64,000 nt of DNA, taken from positions 3,348,001 to 3,412,000 of the forward strand of contig NZ_LT594324.1 in the NCBI RefSeq assembly GCF_900089605.1. Reading direction: 5' to 3'. The position numbers were made by a program, and so were the translations under genes. This document shows, piece after piece, positions 35,222-44,606 of the stretch (position 1 is the first letter of the stretch; each line of letters starts with the position of its first letter). This stretch comes from Micromonospora narathiwatensis. Its GTDB lineage: Bacteria; Actinomycetota; Actinomycetes; Mycobacteriales; Micromonosporaceae. The notes under the pieces were generated by a model that worked only from the letters and a program-made list of their open reading frames with translations, was not told the origin of the DNA and did no database searches.

Positions 35222-35227
35222 TACGAT
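35222..35227 (+). promoter_or_regulatory. -10 box TACGAT of a leaderless promoter
   Basis: TACGAT, six bases, then GTG at 35234. The same box precedes the paralogue at 37596. Confidence 0.65.
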
Positions 35228-35233
35228 GGCCGC

Positions 35234-37516
35234 GTGCCACGTGATGATCAACGTCGGACCGGCCGGACCATCAAGCTTCGCGCAACGAACGCAGACCGTC
35301 GCCAGGCGGCAGACGTGCTCCAGATGGCGTTGCGGGAGGGCCGGCTCGACGCGGTGGAGTTCGACAGCCGCTCCCGGGCCGGCGAATCCGCGCGGTACGT
35401 CGACGAACTCGACGCTCTCGTGGCCGACCTGCCCCGCCAGCTCGGCGTCCGGGACTGGGCCGCCAGCCTCCGGGTCCGGGCCACTGACCGGGACCTGGCG
35501 ATCCGTTGGCTCGCCGACGCGCTGGCCGAGGGGCGGCTGACCCCCGAGCAGCACGAACGGCGGCTCGCCGGTCTCGCCGGCGCGGAGACGTACGCCGATC
35601 TCAGAGGTCTCCTGGACGGCGTACCCGGACCCCCCTCCGCGACGCGGAAGAAGCTGCTGGTGTCCGCCGGCGACCGCGAGGCGACCCTCGACCGGTTGTC
35701 CCAGGCGTTCGCCGACGGCATGCTCACCGCCGACGAGCACGCCGAGCTGCGGACGTCCGCCCAGCGCGCCACCCGGTACCGGGACCTGGACCAGGTCGCC
35801 GCCGGCCTGGCCGGGCGGGCGGGCACGACGGACCGGGCCCGGGCGGTCCGTCGCCTCGATCAGGCCCACGCGGACGGGCGGCTCAACGCCGCCGAGCACG
35901 CCGAGCGGGTCCGCGCCGCCAACGCGGCGACCCGGGAGGACGAGCTGGCCCGGCTCCTCGACGACCTGCCCGGCCGGGCGCCCACCCGGTCGCTGCTGTC
36001 GTCGGTCCGCCGGTACCGGCTCTCCGACACCGAGCGCGACCAGGCCGTCCAGGAGCTGCAGCAGGCCTTGAACGACGGCCAGCTCACCCTTGACGAGTAC
36101 GACGAACGAACCCGGGCGGCGTACGCGGCGCAAGCCGCCCGAGAGCTGAAGCCGCTGCTGGCCGACATCATCGAACCGGAACCCAGCCGGCGAGCGGCGG
36201 GCGCCGCCGACCCGGTCGAGAACCGCACGGTTGGCCGGCGGCGGGTGGCGATCGCCGCCGTCGTCGTGGGCTGCCTCGCCCTCGGTGTGGGCGGCCTCGT
36301 CTGGCACGGCGGCGGTAAACAGCAGCGGGAGCAGGGGGACACCTCCCACGCGGTCCACGTTCTCTGGTCGGCGCCGGTCGACCGGCCCTCGACCGTCAAA
36401 GGCGTCGGCAACTGGGTCGCGGGCGACACGGTGATCCGGGCGCGTACCGACAAGGTGGTGGCCTACCAGCTCGCGGACGGACAGGTCAGCTGGACGTTCC
36501 AGCTCCCCGCCCGGCAGCAGGTCTGCGCGATGAGTCGCACCACCGAGGGTGGCATCGGCCTGATCGCCTACTCACCCGACGGCGAGTACCGGTGCGCGAC
36601 GCTGGTCGCCCTCGACGTCACCAACGGCCGGCTCCTCTGGCACCGCGAGACGCGGATACCCCCGGAGATTTTTCGCTGGTACGGCGGTTCCGAGGAGTTC
36701 GCGCTGACCACGGAGACCGCGGTGATCAAGGAACCGACCGGTTTCGTCGCGGTCGACGCACGGGAGAACAAGCCGCGATGGCGGCTGCCCGCCGCCCGCG
36801 GCTGCGAGCCGTACTCGGTGGCCGCGGGCGGCGGTGTTGCCGCCCTGCTGAGCACCTGCGAGGGGCGCACCGCCCGGCTGACCGTCGTCGACCTCGCCTC
36901 GGGGCGGGAACGGTGGCACGCCCAGCTGCAGACCAGCGACACCGACGAGCGGTACCTCTGGACGGGGAACGGGACGGTGGTGCTCTCGCTCGACCCGCTG
37001 GTCATCCGGGTCAGTGACGAGGACGGCCGGGGCGGCGCCTTCGTCTCCTTCGACGCTCACGGCGCCCGCCGGGCGACCATCCTGCAGTCGCAGGAGGAGT
37101 TCGACGTCGCCGGGTCGTTCCCCAGCGCGTTTCTGGCAACCATGTTCGAGGCGCGTTCGGCCTACCCGGTGGCGGTCGTCGGGGACACGCTCGTCGCGCC
37201 GGTGACCAGGGCGGGCGACGAGAGACCCAGTCACGTGGCCGCCTTCTCCCTCACCGACGGTCGCCGGTTGTGGCTGACCGACCTGGGCGACCTGGTGGAG
37301 GCCATCACCGCGGCGGACGGAAACATCCTCGTCAAGACCGGCGGCGAGGTCGTTCTGCTGACACCGCAGGACGGCCGAAAGACGGAACGACACGATCTTG
37401 ATGAGATCCTCGGGGAGAGCGCCTGGATCGACGAGTTGCGGGCCGTGGGCCAGCGATGGGTGTTCCTCCGCGTGGACGGCACGAAGTCGAACCCGGCGGT
37501 CATGGTGCTCGGCTGA
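35234..37516 (+). CDS. Five DUF1707-like repeats, TM segment and PQQ-type propeller
   Basis: 760-residue membrane protein. Five tandem DUF1707-like units occupy roughly residues 13-67, 79-131, 141-191, 198-246 and 260-313; each shows (D)R-x3-(V/L)-x-x-L-x3-x-x-(E/D)-G-(R/Q)-L-x3-E-(H/Y/F)-(D/E)-x-R. A transmembrane segment at ~338-357 then leads to an outside domain of ~400 residues with PQQ/WD-like blades (LVALDVTNGRLLWHRET, VVDLASGRERWHA, AFSLTDGRRLWLTDLG). DUF1707 domains are short helical modules common in actinobacteria, usually single; their role is unknown. GTG is set by a leaderless box. The next gene is a repeat-containing paralogue. Confidence 0.85.
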   Translation: MPRDDQRRTGRTIKLRATNADRRQAADVLQMALREGRLDAVEFDSRSRAGESARYVDELDALVADLPRQLGVRDWAASLRVRATDRDLAIRWLADALAEGRLTPEQHERRLAGLAGAETYADLRGLLDGVPGPPSATRKKLLVSAGDREATLDRLSQAFADGMLTADEHAELRTSAQRATRYRDLDQVAAGLAGRAGTTDRARAVRRLDQAHADGRLNAAEHAERVRAANAATREDELARLLDDLPGRAPTRSLLSSVRRYRLSDTERDQAVQELQQALNDGQLTLDEYDERTRAAYAAQAARELKPLLADIIEPEPSRRAAGAADPVENRTVGRRRVAIAAVVVGCLALGVGGLVWHGGGKQQREQGDTSHAVHVLWSAPVDRPSTVKGVGNWVAGDTVIRARTDKVVAYQLADGQVSWTFQLPARQQVCAMSRTTEGGIGLIAYSPDGEYRCATLVALDVTNGRLLWHRETRIPPEIFRWYGGSEEFALTTETAVIKEPTGFVAVDARENKPRWRLPAARGCEPYSVAAGGGVAALLSTCEGRTARLTVVDLASGRERWHAQLQTSDTDERYLWTGNGTVVLSLDPLVIRVSDEDGRGGAFVSFDAHGARRATILQSQEEFDVAGSFPSAFLATMFEARSAYPVAVVGDTLVAPVTRAGDERPSHVAAFSLTDGRRLWLTDLGDLVEAITAADGNILVKTGGEVVLLTPQDGRKTERHDLDEILGESAWIDELRAVGQRWVFLRVDGTKSNPAVMVLG

Positions 37517-37582
37517 CCAGCCGCCAACCCGTCAGATCCGTCCGGGTAAAGCCGACGCCGTACCGTTGTTGATCTTTGGGTC

Positions 37583-37588
37583 TACGAT
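37583..37588 (+). promoter_or_regulatory. -10 box TACGAT of a leaderless promoter
   Basis: TACGAT, seven bases, then GTG at 37596; identical hexamer to the one serving the upstream paralogue. Confidence 0.65.
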
Positions 37589-37595
37589 CTTGGCC

Positions 37596-39116
37596 GTGAA
37601 TCTTGGGTGGTCCGACGACGGGCAGCACGGCCTGCGTGCGACGAACGATGACCGTGCGGCCGTGGTGCGGATTCTGGACATCGGACGGGACGAGGGGCGG
37701 CTGGACAGCGTCGAGCATGCCCGGCGTGTGGACGCGGTGCAGGCCGCGAAGACCCGCGGTGAGCTGGTGGCGCTGACCCTCGACCTGCCGGACCGGCGTG
37801 GTGAGCACTGGTGGTTCGATCCGGCTCGGGTACGCGGCGACGACCGTGAGCGGGCGGTGCGGTGGCTGGCCGAGGGCGCGGCGCAGGGCCGGCTGACGGC
37901 CGCCGAGGTCGAGCGACGCTCGGCTGCGCTGCCCGGTGTCGGCACCTACGCGGAACTACGCGCACTGCTGCGCGGGCTGCCGGGCTGGCCGGGCACGGAC
38001 GACAATGATCTGCTGGCCGGTACCGCCGACCGCGATGCGGCCCTGGCCCGGCTGACCGAGGCGGTCGTCGACGGCCGGGTGGAACCAGCCGAGCACCCGG
38101 GGCTGGAGGCCGACATCGGCCAAGCCCGCCGGCTCCGTGACCTGCGAGCCCTGCTGGCCGATCTGGCCGCCCGGGCCAGCGACCAGCAACGCCACGACGC
38201 CGCGGCGGAGCTGGCCGCCGCCCACCACGACGGCCGGCTCGACGGCACCGAACACGCCAACCGCACCGCCCGCACCCAGCATGTGGCCATGACCGCCGAC
38301 CTGGCGCAGCTCACCGGGGACCTGCACGGCGACGCCCGGCGACTGTCCCAGGCAGAACGCGACGACGTCGCCCGCCGGCTCAAACGCGCTCTCGACGAGG
38401 GCCGCCTCGACCTGCCCGAATACGAGTCCCGCCTGCGAACCGCGTACGCGGCGGGCAGCATCGCCGACACCGCGCCGCTCTTCGCCGACCTCGTCGACCC
38501 ACCCCGACCGGCCCGACGCGGCCCCCTCGACCGCGCCTTCGACAGACTCCTGTTCAACTCCGCGCTACTGCCCGCACCGACCCGCTGGTGGCAGCGCCTG
38601 TTCCCCAAGCCGGCCTGGAAGATCCTCACCGTGGGCGCGCTGCTGACATGCTGCCTCGGTGTGACATGGCACGGCGGGGTGCTGTTCCTTGGCGTTCCGC
38701 TGCTGGTCTTCCTGATCTTCGTCTATGAAGAGATGTTCTACGGCGGCTCCGACAACGCCGAAAAGCGGCAGCAGGCGGTCTTCGATGAGCTGGGGTCGGC
38801 CCTGAGGCGATACGACCCGTCGATCCGTGCGGCCAGGGTGTCCAAGTTCGCCGTAAACGTCAGCGAGGTGACCGTCGCGGTCAGGTTCGACAACGACCGC
38901 GACACCGTCCCACCGTTGATCATCGACGAGGCGGTGCGGCTGTTCTGGCTCAGCCGGCTGTACCCGCTCAAAACCATCAACATTTACAGCAGTTGCCACA
39001 CCGAGCCCTACCTTCGCGGCCGGTGGACGGTACAGCTCGACCGTGCCGTGAGCGAACGGCTTCGGCGCCGGTACGGGCCACGCCCGTACGGACCGCTGCC
39101 ACCCCCGGCAACCTGA
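37596..39116 (+). CDS. Five DUF1707-like repeats with C-terminal membrane segments
   Basis: 506-residue paralogue of the preceding gene. Five DUF1707-like repeats fill residues ~10-300 (LRATNDDRAAVVRIL, VRGDDRERAVRWLAEG, GTADRDAALARL, a diverged fourth copy SDQQRHDAAAELAAA, and LSQAERDDVARRLKRAL). Two hydrophobic segments lie near 348-380, then a soluble C-terminal domain of ~120 residues rather than a propeller. The first repeats of the two proteins are closely alike (LRATNxDR), so the pair probably arose by tandem duplication with exchange of the outer part. GTG at 37596 follows a leaderless box. Function unknown. Confidence 0.83.
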   Translation: MNLGWSDDGQHGLRATNDDRAAVVRILDIGRDEGRLDSVEHARRVDAVQAAKTRGELVALTLDLPDRRGEHWWFDPARVRGDDRERAVRWLAEGAAQGRLTAAEVERRSAALPGVGTYAELRALLRGLPGWPGTDDNDLLAGTADRDAALARLTEAVVDGRVEPAEHPGLEADIGQARRLRDLRALLADLAARASDQQRHDAAAELAAAHHDGRLDGTEHANRTARTQHVAMTADLAQLTGDLHGDARRLSQAERDDVARRLKRALDEGRLDLPEYESRLRTAYAAGSIADTAPLFADLVDPPRPARRGPLDRAFDRLLFNSALLPAPTRWWQRLFPKPAWKILTVGALLTCCLGVTWHGGVLFLGVPLLVFLIFVYEEMFYGGSDNAEKRQQAVFDELGSALRRYDPSIRAARVSKFAVNVSEVTVAVRFDNDRDTVPPLIIDEAVRLFWLSRLYPLKTINIYSSCHTEPYLRGRWTVQLDRAVSERLRRRYGPRPYGPLPPPAT

Positions 39117-39120
39117 CGGC

Positions 39121-39933
39121 TCAGCCGGGCTCGGTGACGAAGTCGATCAACCGCTCCATCGCGTTGATCAACGGCGTCTCCACGTCGGCGAAACTGTTCA
39201 CCCGGGACAGGATGCGCCGCCACATGTCCGCCGGCTCGACCACCCCGAGGGCCGCGCAGACCCCCTCCTTCCAGGGCCGCCCCGGCGGCACCACCGGCCA
39301 GGCCGGGATGCCCAGCGCCTTCGGCTTCACCGCCTGCCACACGTCCACGTACGGGTGGCCGGTGACCAGGACGTGCGGCGAGGTCACCGCCGCCACGATC
39401 CGGCTCTCCTTCGAGCCGGCCACCAGGTGGTCGACGAGCACGCCGAGTCGGCGGCCCGGGCCCGGGTCGAACGCGCGTACCTCGGCGGCCAGGGCGTCGA
39501 TGCCGTCCAGGGGTTCCACCACCACGCCCTCGATGCGCAGGTCGTCGCCCCAGATCCGCTCCACGAGGGCCGCGTCGTGCACCCCCTCGACCCAGATCCG
39601 GCTGGCCTTGGCGACCCGGGCCCGGACCTTGTCGACCGCGATCGAGCCGGAGGCGGTACGCCGCCGGGCCGCCGGCACCGGCGCGCGGGCCGGCCTGCGC
39701 AGGGTGACCGGCTTGCCGTCGAGCAGGAACGCGGCGGGCAGCAGCGGGAAGTTGCGCCGCCGGCCGTGCCGGTCCTCCAGCACCACCGCACCGGCCTCGA
39801 AGCCGACGACCGCGCCGCAGAACCCGGAATCGGCGTCCTCGACCACCAGGTCCGGTTCGGCGTCCACCTCCGGGGTGACCTTCCGCCGTCGCCAGTCCCC
39901 CGCCAGCACGTCCCCGTCGTATCGCCCCGCCAT
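39121..39933 (-). CDS. DUF3097 family protein
   Basis: 270-residue soluble protein that I recognise as the actinobacterial DUF3097 family. It contains IWVEGVHDAALVERIWGDDLR around the middle, which looks like a TOPRIM-type nucleotidyl segment (E-G-x-H-D), followed by GVLVDHLVAGSKESRI and a TGHPYVDVW strand. Function unproven; nucleic-acid processing is an inference from the TOPRIM-like stretch. ATG at 39933 is preferred because TAGCGT lies seven bases upstream; the longer frame to 40053 is low-complexity. It converges with the DUF1707 gene with only 4 bp between stops. Confidence 0.82.
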   Translation of the reverse strand: MAGRYDGDVLAGDWRRRKVTPEVDAEPDLVVEDADSGFCGAVVGFEAGAVVLEDRHGRRRNFPLLPAAFLLDGKPVTLRRPARAPVPAARRRTASGSIAVDKVRARVAKASRIWVEGVHDAALVERIWGDDLRIEGVVVEPLDGIDALAAEVRAFDPGPGRRLGVLVDHLVAGSKESRIVAAVTSPHVLVTGHPYVDVWQAVKPKALGIPAWPVVPPGRPWKEGVCAALGVVEPADMWRRILSRVNSFADVETPLINAMERLIDFVTEPG

Positions 39934-39940
39934 GTCGATC

Positions 39941-39946
39941 ACGCTA
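39941..39946 (-). promoter_or_regulatory. -10 box TAGCGT of a leaderless promoter
   Basis: On the minus strand TAGCGT is followed by seven bases and the ATG at 39933. Confidence 0.55.
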
Positions 39947-40159
39947 ACCAGCGGTCCGCCACACCGCCCGCCGACGCGCCGCCGCACGGTTTCGATCATG
40001 GAGCCGTGGTCCCGAACAGAAGTCGCGGACGACGCCAGGCCGGCACCACCCATCCATGGTCGGTGGGACCTCGGGCGGGGTGGAAAGGGGCGAAGCGGGT
40101 AGTTGGGGGCAGGTCACGCCGCGGGTGCGGCAGTCGAGACAGGGGCGGTGGGGAGCACG

Positions 40160-40165
40160 TACCCT
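40160..40165 (+). promoter_or_regulatory. -10 box TACCCT of a leaderless promoter
   Basis: TACCCT, six bases, then the ATG at 40172; no ribosome-binding site. Confidence 0.55.
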
Positions 40166-40171
40166 TTCGGC

Positions 40172-40966
40172 ATGTCCTCCCCCGCAGCGGGCGCGGCCAC
40201 CCTGGCTCCGCGTCGGTCGAGCCGGTTCGTTGCCTGGGTACGCGCCTGGCGGGCCGGCCTGGTGCCCTTCGACGAGGTCGCCGACGAGATCGCCGGCGAC
40301 GAGGAGCACCTGGTCGCGGACGCGCCCGGCGCCTGGACCGACGTGTCCCTGCGGGAGGCGCTGCCCAGCCTGGCGAAGCTCTCCCCGGACGAGATCCGTC
40401 TGGTGCTGCCCGCCCCGGGCGACCCGCGCGGGCTGCCCGGCCCCGGCGACTTCGCCGGCGCGGCGCTGCTCGCCGGCGAGGCGGTGGTGGCCAGCGGGCT
40501 CGGCCTCGTGCCGGAGGTACGCACCCACACCTCCGGGTCGGGCATGACCTGGGAGACCGTGCTCTGGCGGGTGTACCCGTTGCCCGCCGACGCGCCCAAG
40601 GCGTCCCTCGCGGTGCCCGGGGCGGCCGAGGCGGAAGCCGAGCTGGCCGCCGTGCTCGCCGAGACGACCGCCGCGCTCACCCGGCTCGACGTGGCCCAGT
40701 GGCGGCCCGAGCTGGCCGGCGCCCTCGCCGCACTGCGCCGCCCCGACGGCACCACCGACCTGCCGCCCGGATTCGACCCGCGGGCGCGCCGGCTGTTCGC
40801 CCGGGCGGCCGTACTGGACCGGGTGCTCGCCCTGGCCGGGGAGAGCGCCCCGGGCGGCGCGGTGAACACCTACGAGGCGCAGCAGCGGGACGCGGCGCTG
40901 CGCCCGCTGACCACCGCCTGCCGGCAGGCCCTGGTGGCCGCCTGCAACGCCCCGCTGCGCCCCTGA
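40172..40966 (+). CDS. Conserved actinobacterial protein of unknown function
   Basis: 264-residue soluble protein, mostly helical and rich in Ala, Leu and Asp. No signal peptide, membrane segment or catalytic motif is visible. Phrases that look constrained are FVAWVRAWRAGLVPFDEVADEI near the N-terminus (shown by positions 18-40), SPDEIRLVLPAPGDPRGLPG in the middle and VNTYEAQQRDAALRPL near the end. The ATG at 40172 follows a leaderless box. It is transcribed divergently from the DUF3097 gene with 238 bp between, where I see only the two -10 boxes. Confidence 0.72.
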   Translation: MSSPAAGAATLAPRRSSRFVAWVRAWRAGLVPFDEVADEIAGDEEHLVADAPGAWTDVSLREALPSLAKLSPDEIRLVLPAPGDPRGLPGPGDFAGAALLAGEAVVASGLGLVPEVRTHTSGSGMTWETVLWRVYPLPADAPKASLAVPGAAEAEAELAAVLAETTAALTRLDVAQWRPELAGALAALRRPDGTTDLPPGFDPRARRLFARAAVLDRVLALAGESAPGGAVNTYEAQQRDAALRPLTTACRQALVAACNAPLRP

Positions 40967-40971
40967 ACGGC

Positions 40972-41019
40972 GGCCGGCGGCCCGCCGGAGCACGCCGCAT
41001 GTGGGCCGGCGGCCCGCCG
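40972..41019. repeat. Two 16-bp GC-rich direct repeats between convergent genes
   Basis: GGCCGGCGGCCCGCCG occurs at 40972-40987 and 41004-41019. Each unit is itself nearly palindromic, so the pair could form a terminator for the two convergent genes ending at 40966 and 41033. Confidence 0.4.
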
Positions 41020-41032
41020 AGCCCGCCGCGGC

Positions 41033-41812
41033 TCAGATCTCGTCGATCAGGTCGGCCACCGAGTTGACGATCCGGGACGGCCGGTACGGGTAGCGTTCCG
41101 CCTCCGTCCGGGAGCTGATCCCGGTCAGCACCAGGATCGTCTCCAGACCCGCCTCCAGGCCGCAGAGGATGTCGGTGTCCATCCGGTCGCCGATCATCGC
41201 GGTGCTCTCCGAGTGCGCCTCGATGGTGTTCAACGCCGAACGCATCATCATCGGGTTGGGCTTGCCGACGAAGTACGGCTCCACCCCGGTCGCCTTGGAG
41301 ATCATCGCGGCCACCGAGCCGGCGGCCGGCAGCGCGCCCTCGACCGACGGGCCGGTCGCGTCCGGATTGGTGCAGATGAACCGGGCCCCGTCGTCGATCA
41401 GCCGGATCGCCTTGGTGATCGCCTCGAAGCTGTAGGTGCGGGTCTCCCCCAGCACCACGTAGTCGGGGGCGAAGTCGCTGAGCACGTACCCCACCGCGTG
41501 CAGGGCCGTGGTCAGCCCGGCCTCACCGATCGCGTACGCGGTGCCGCCGGGCCGCTGGTCGGCCAGGAACTGCGCGGTGGCCAGGGCGGACGACCAGATC
41601 GCCTCCTCGGGCACGTCCAGCCCCATCCGGGCCAGCCGGGCCTGGAGGTCACGCGGGGTGTAGATCGAGTTGTTGGTCAGCACCAGGAAGGGCTTGCCGG
41701 AGGCGCGTAGCTTCTTGACGAACTCGGGCGCGCCGGGCACCGGCTGCCCCTCGTGCACCAGTACGCCGTCCATGTCGGTGAGCCAGCTCTGCACCGGCTT
41801 GCGGTCATGCAT
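41033..41812 (-). CDS. HAD-IIA family hydrolase (NagD/PNPase-like)
   Basis: 259-residue cytosolic phosphatase. HAD motif I is LTDMDGVLVHEG with the nucleophile Asp followed by the general acid two residues on; motif II is FLVLTNNS, motif III lies at GKPNPMMM and motif IV at AMIGDRMDTDI. The cap is type IIA, as in NagD and p-nitrophenyl phosphatases, which dephosphorylate nucleotides or sugar phosphates. It follows the ferrochelatase gene by 30 bp on the same strand, so it is probably the last gene of the fabG-fabI-cpfC operon, with no obvious metabolic link. Confidence 0.88.
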   Translation of the reverse strand: MHDRKPVQSWLTDMDGVLVHEGQPVPGAPEFVKKLRASGKPFLVLTNNSIYTPRDLQARLARMGLDVPEEAIWSSALATAQFLADQRPGGTAYAIGEAGLTTALHAVGYVLSDFAPDYVVLGETRTYSFEAITKAIRLIDDGARFICTNPDATGPSVEGALPAAGSVAAMISKATGVEPYFVGKPNPMMMRSALNTIEAHSESTAMIGDRMDTDILCGLEAGLETILVLTGISSRTEAERYPYRPSRIVNSVADLIDEI

Positions 41813-41842
41813 GTGTCGTCCCCAGGGGTGTCGGGAGATCGG

Positions 41843-42880
41843 TCAGGCTCCGGGCCGGCGGGCCGGGGGCACGCAGCACGCCGTCGGGCAGGTGTCCCAC
41901 ATCGGCAGCTCGCCGAGGCGGCGGCGCAGCCGCTCGCCGGCCGGGTTGGTGCGTTCCAGGACCAGTTCGCGCACCATCGCCACGAACCGCGGGTCGGTGC
42001 CGGGGGTGCCGGCGCGGGCGAAGTCGAGGCCGAGCTGCTTGGCCGTGTCGAGGGCCTCGGTGTCCAGGTCCCAGACCACCTCGAGATGGTCGGAGACGAA
42101 CCCGATCGGGCTGACCACCACGCCGGTGACGCCCTGCGTGGCGAGGGTGGCCAGGTGGTCGTTGATGTCCGGCTCCAGCCACGGCACCTGCGGCGGCCCG
42201 GAACGGCTCTGCCAGACCAGGTCGTACGGCAGGTCCGGCGCGGCGGCGGCGTGCACCAGCCGGGCGGTCTCGGCGAGCTGGGCGGTGTACCGGCCGCCGT
42301 GCGGGCCGGCGGTCGCGGCCATCGAGGTGGGCACGGAGTGCGCGGTGAAGACCAGCCGGGTGCTCTCCCGCCGGGCCGGGTCGAGCTGCGCGAGCGCGGC
42401 CCGCACCGCGTCGGCGTGCGGCTGGACGAAGCCGGGGTGGTCCCAGAACTGGCGCAGCTTCTCGATCACCGGGGCGTCCGGGCCGACCGCGGCCCGGGCC
42501 GCGGCGATGTCTTCCTGATATTGCCGGCAGGAGGAGTAGCCGCCGTACGCGCTGGTGACGAAGGCGAGAGCCCGCTGGACGCCGTCGTCGCGCATCCGCG
42601 CCACGGTGTCGGCGAGCATCGGGTCCCAGTTCCGGTTGCCCCAGTAGACCGGCAGGTCGACGCCGTTGGCGGCGAAGTCCGCGCGGATCGCCGCGAGCAG
42701 TTCCCGGCACTGCCGGTTGATCGGGGACACCCCGCCGAAGTGCAGGTAGTGCTGGACCACCTCTTCCAGCCGCTCCGGGGGCACGCCCCGCCCCCGGGTC
42801 ACGTTCTGCAGGAAGGGCCGCACGTCCTCCGGCCGCTCCGGTCCGCCGAAGGAGACCAGCACCAACGCGTCGTACGCCAT
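41843..42880 (-). CDS. cpfC: Coproporphyrin III ferrochelatase with Fe-S-type cysteines
   Basis: 345-residue enzyme that inserts Fe(II) into coproporphyrin III in the Gram-positive haem pathway (older name hemH). It begins YDALVLVSFGGPERPEDV, has the catalytic His in TAHSVPTSM and the conserved SPIGFVSDHLEVVWDLD with its Glu and Asp. Actinobacterial ferrochelatases carry a [2Fe-2S] cluster bound by one internal and three C-terminal cysteines; here they are visible as SSCRQYQ and DTCPTACC. It follows fabI by 80 bp, the order known from mycobacteria. ATG at 42880 starts directly before the conserved N-terminus. Confidence 0.93.
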   Translation of the reverse strand: MAYDALVLVSFGGPERPEDVRPFLQNVTRGRGVPPERLEEVVQHYLHFGGVSPINRQCRELLAAIRADFAANGVDLPVYWGNRNWDPMLADTVARMRDDGVQRALAFVTSAYGGYSSCRQYQEDIAAARAAVGPDAPVIEKLRQFWDHPGFVQPHADAVRAALAQLDPARRESTRLVFTAHSVPTSMAATAGPHGGRYTAQLAETARLVHAAAAPDLPYDLVWQSRSGPPQVPWLEPDINDHLATLATQGVTGVVVSPIGFVSDHLEVVWDLDTEALDTAKQLGLDFARAGTPGTDPRFVAMVRELVLERTNPAGERLRRRLGELPMWDTCPTACCVPPARRPGA

Positions 42881-42960
42881 GGTCCCATTCTTCCCCGACG
42901 CCGTGACGGCCCCGCGACGCCCCCTGGTCGGGGGGCGTCGACAGGGCCGTTCCTCACACC

Positions 42961-43728
42961 TCAGGAGCCGATCGCGTGGTAGCCGCCGTCGACGTGGACG
43001 ATCTCGCCGGTGGTGGCCGGGAACCAGTCGGACAGCAACGCCAGGCAGGCGCGGGCGGCCGGCTCCTGGTCGGTGAGGTTCCAGCCGAGCGGGGCCCGCT
43101 CGGCCCAGGCGTCCTCGAACTGCTCGAAGCCGGGGATGGACTTGGCTGCGATGGTACGCAGCGGCCCGGCGGCGACCAGGTTGCTGCGGATGCCCCGCTT
43201 GCCCAGGTGCAGCGCCAGGTAGCGGGAGGCGGACTCCAGCCCGGCCTTGGCCACGCCCATCCAGTCGTACACCGGCCAGGCCTTGGTGGCGTCGAAGGTG
43301 AGGCCGACCACCGCGCCGCCCGCCGACATCAGCGGCAGCGCCGCCATGGCCAGGGACTTGTACGAGTACGTCGAGACGTGCACCGCGGTGGCCACGTCCT
43401 CCCACGGCGCGTCCAGGAAACCGCCACCGAGGCAGCTCTGCGGGGCGAACCCGATCGAGTGCACCACCCCGTCCAGGCCGTCGACGTGCTCGCGCACCTT
43501 GTCGGCGAGACCGGCCAGGTGCTCCTGGTTCGTCACGTCCAGCTCGATCACCGGGGCCGGCTCGGGCAGCCGCTTGGCGATCCGCTCGACCAGGGAGAGC
43601 CGGCCGTAGCCGGTGAGCACGACCTGGGCGCCGTTCTCCTGGGCGAGCTTCGCCACGGAGAAGGCGATCGAGGCGTCGGTGATGACGCCGGTGACCAGCA
43701 GCCGCTTACCGGCCAGCAGTCCGGACAT
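42961..43728 (-). CDS. fabI: Enoyl-ACP reductase, InhA/FabI type
   Basis: 255-residue NADH-dependent enoyl-ACP reductase of type II fatty-acid synthesis. The N-terminus LLVTGVITDASIAFSVA is the InhA-type dinucleotide loop, the active site reads VYDWMGVAKAGL (Tyr and Lys six residues apart plus the Met of InhA), and AAGPLRTIAAKSIPGF is the substrate-loop region. GGAGG lies nine bases before the ATG. It is 21 bp behind fabG, in the same order as mabA-inhA. In an organism without mycolic acids it would serve ordinary fatty-acid elongation. Confidence 0.94.
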   Translation of the reverse strand: MSGLLAGKRLLVTGVITDASIAFSVAKLAQENGAQVVLTGYGRLSLVERIAKRLPEPAPVIELDVTNQEHLAGLADKVREHVDGLDGVVHSIGFAPQSCLGGGFLDAPWEDVATAVHVSTYSYKSLAMAALPLMSAGGAVVGLTFDATKAWPVYDWMGVAKAGLESASRYLALHLGKRGIRSNLVAAGPLRTIAAKSIPGFEQFEDAWAERAPLGWNLTDQEPAARACLALLSDWFPATTGEIVHVDGGYHAIGS

Positions 43729-43749
43729 TACGCAGTTCCTCCGTGTTTC

Positions 43750-44499
<750 letters not shown>

Positions 44500-44513
44500 T
44501 TACCGGCAGGTAA
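44500..44513. promoter_or_regulatory. Palindrome in the fabG promoter region
   Basis: TTACC-GGCA-GGTAA, a perfect 5-bp inverted repeat, lies 46 bp upstream of fabG and just upstream of a minus-strand TAGGCT (44494-44499) that could be its -10 box. It is well placed to be the operator of a fatty-acid regulator. Confidence 0.35.
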
Positions 44514-44593
44514 GCGCTAACGCGCGCCGGTCACACCGGGGTATGACACCGGTCCTCACCCCCTGGCGGGACGACGACGACCCCACCGGCCCG

Positions 44594-44599
44594 TACGCT
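44594..44599 (+). promoter_or_regulatory. -10 box TACGCT of a leaderless promoter
   Basis: TACGCT, seven bases, then the ATG at 44607 of the histidine kinase. Confidence 0.55.
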
Positions 44600-44606
44600 G
44601 CCGCTG

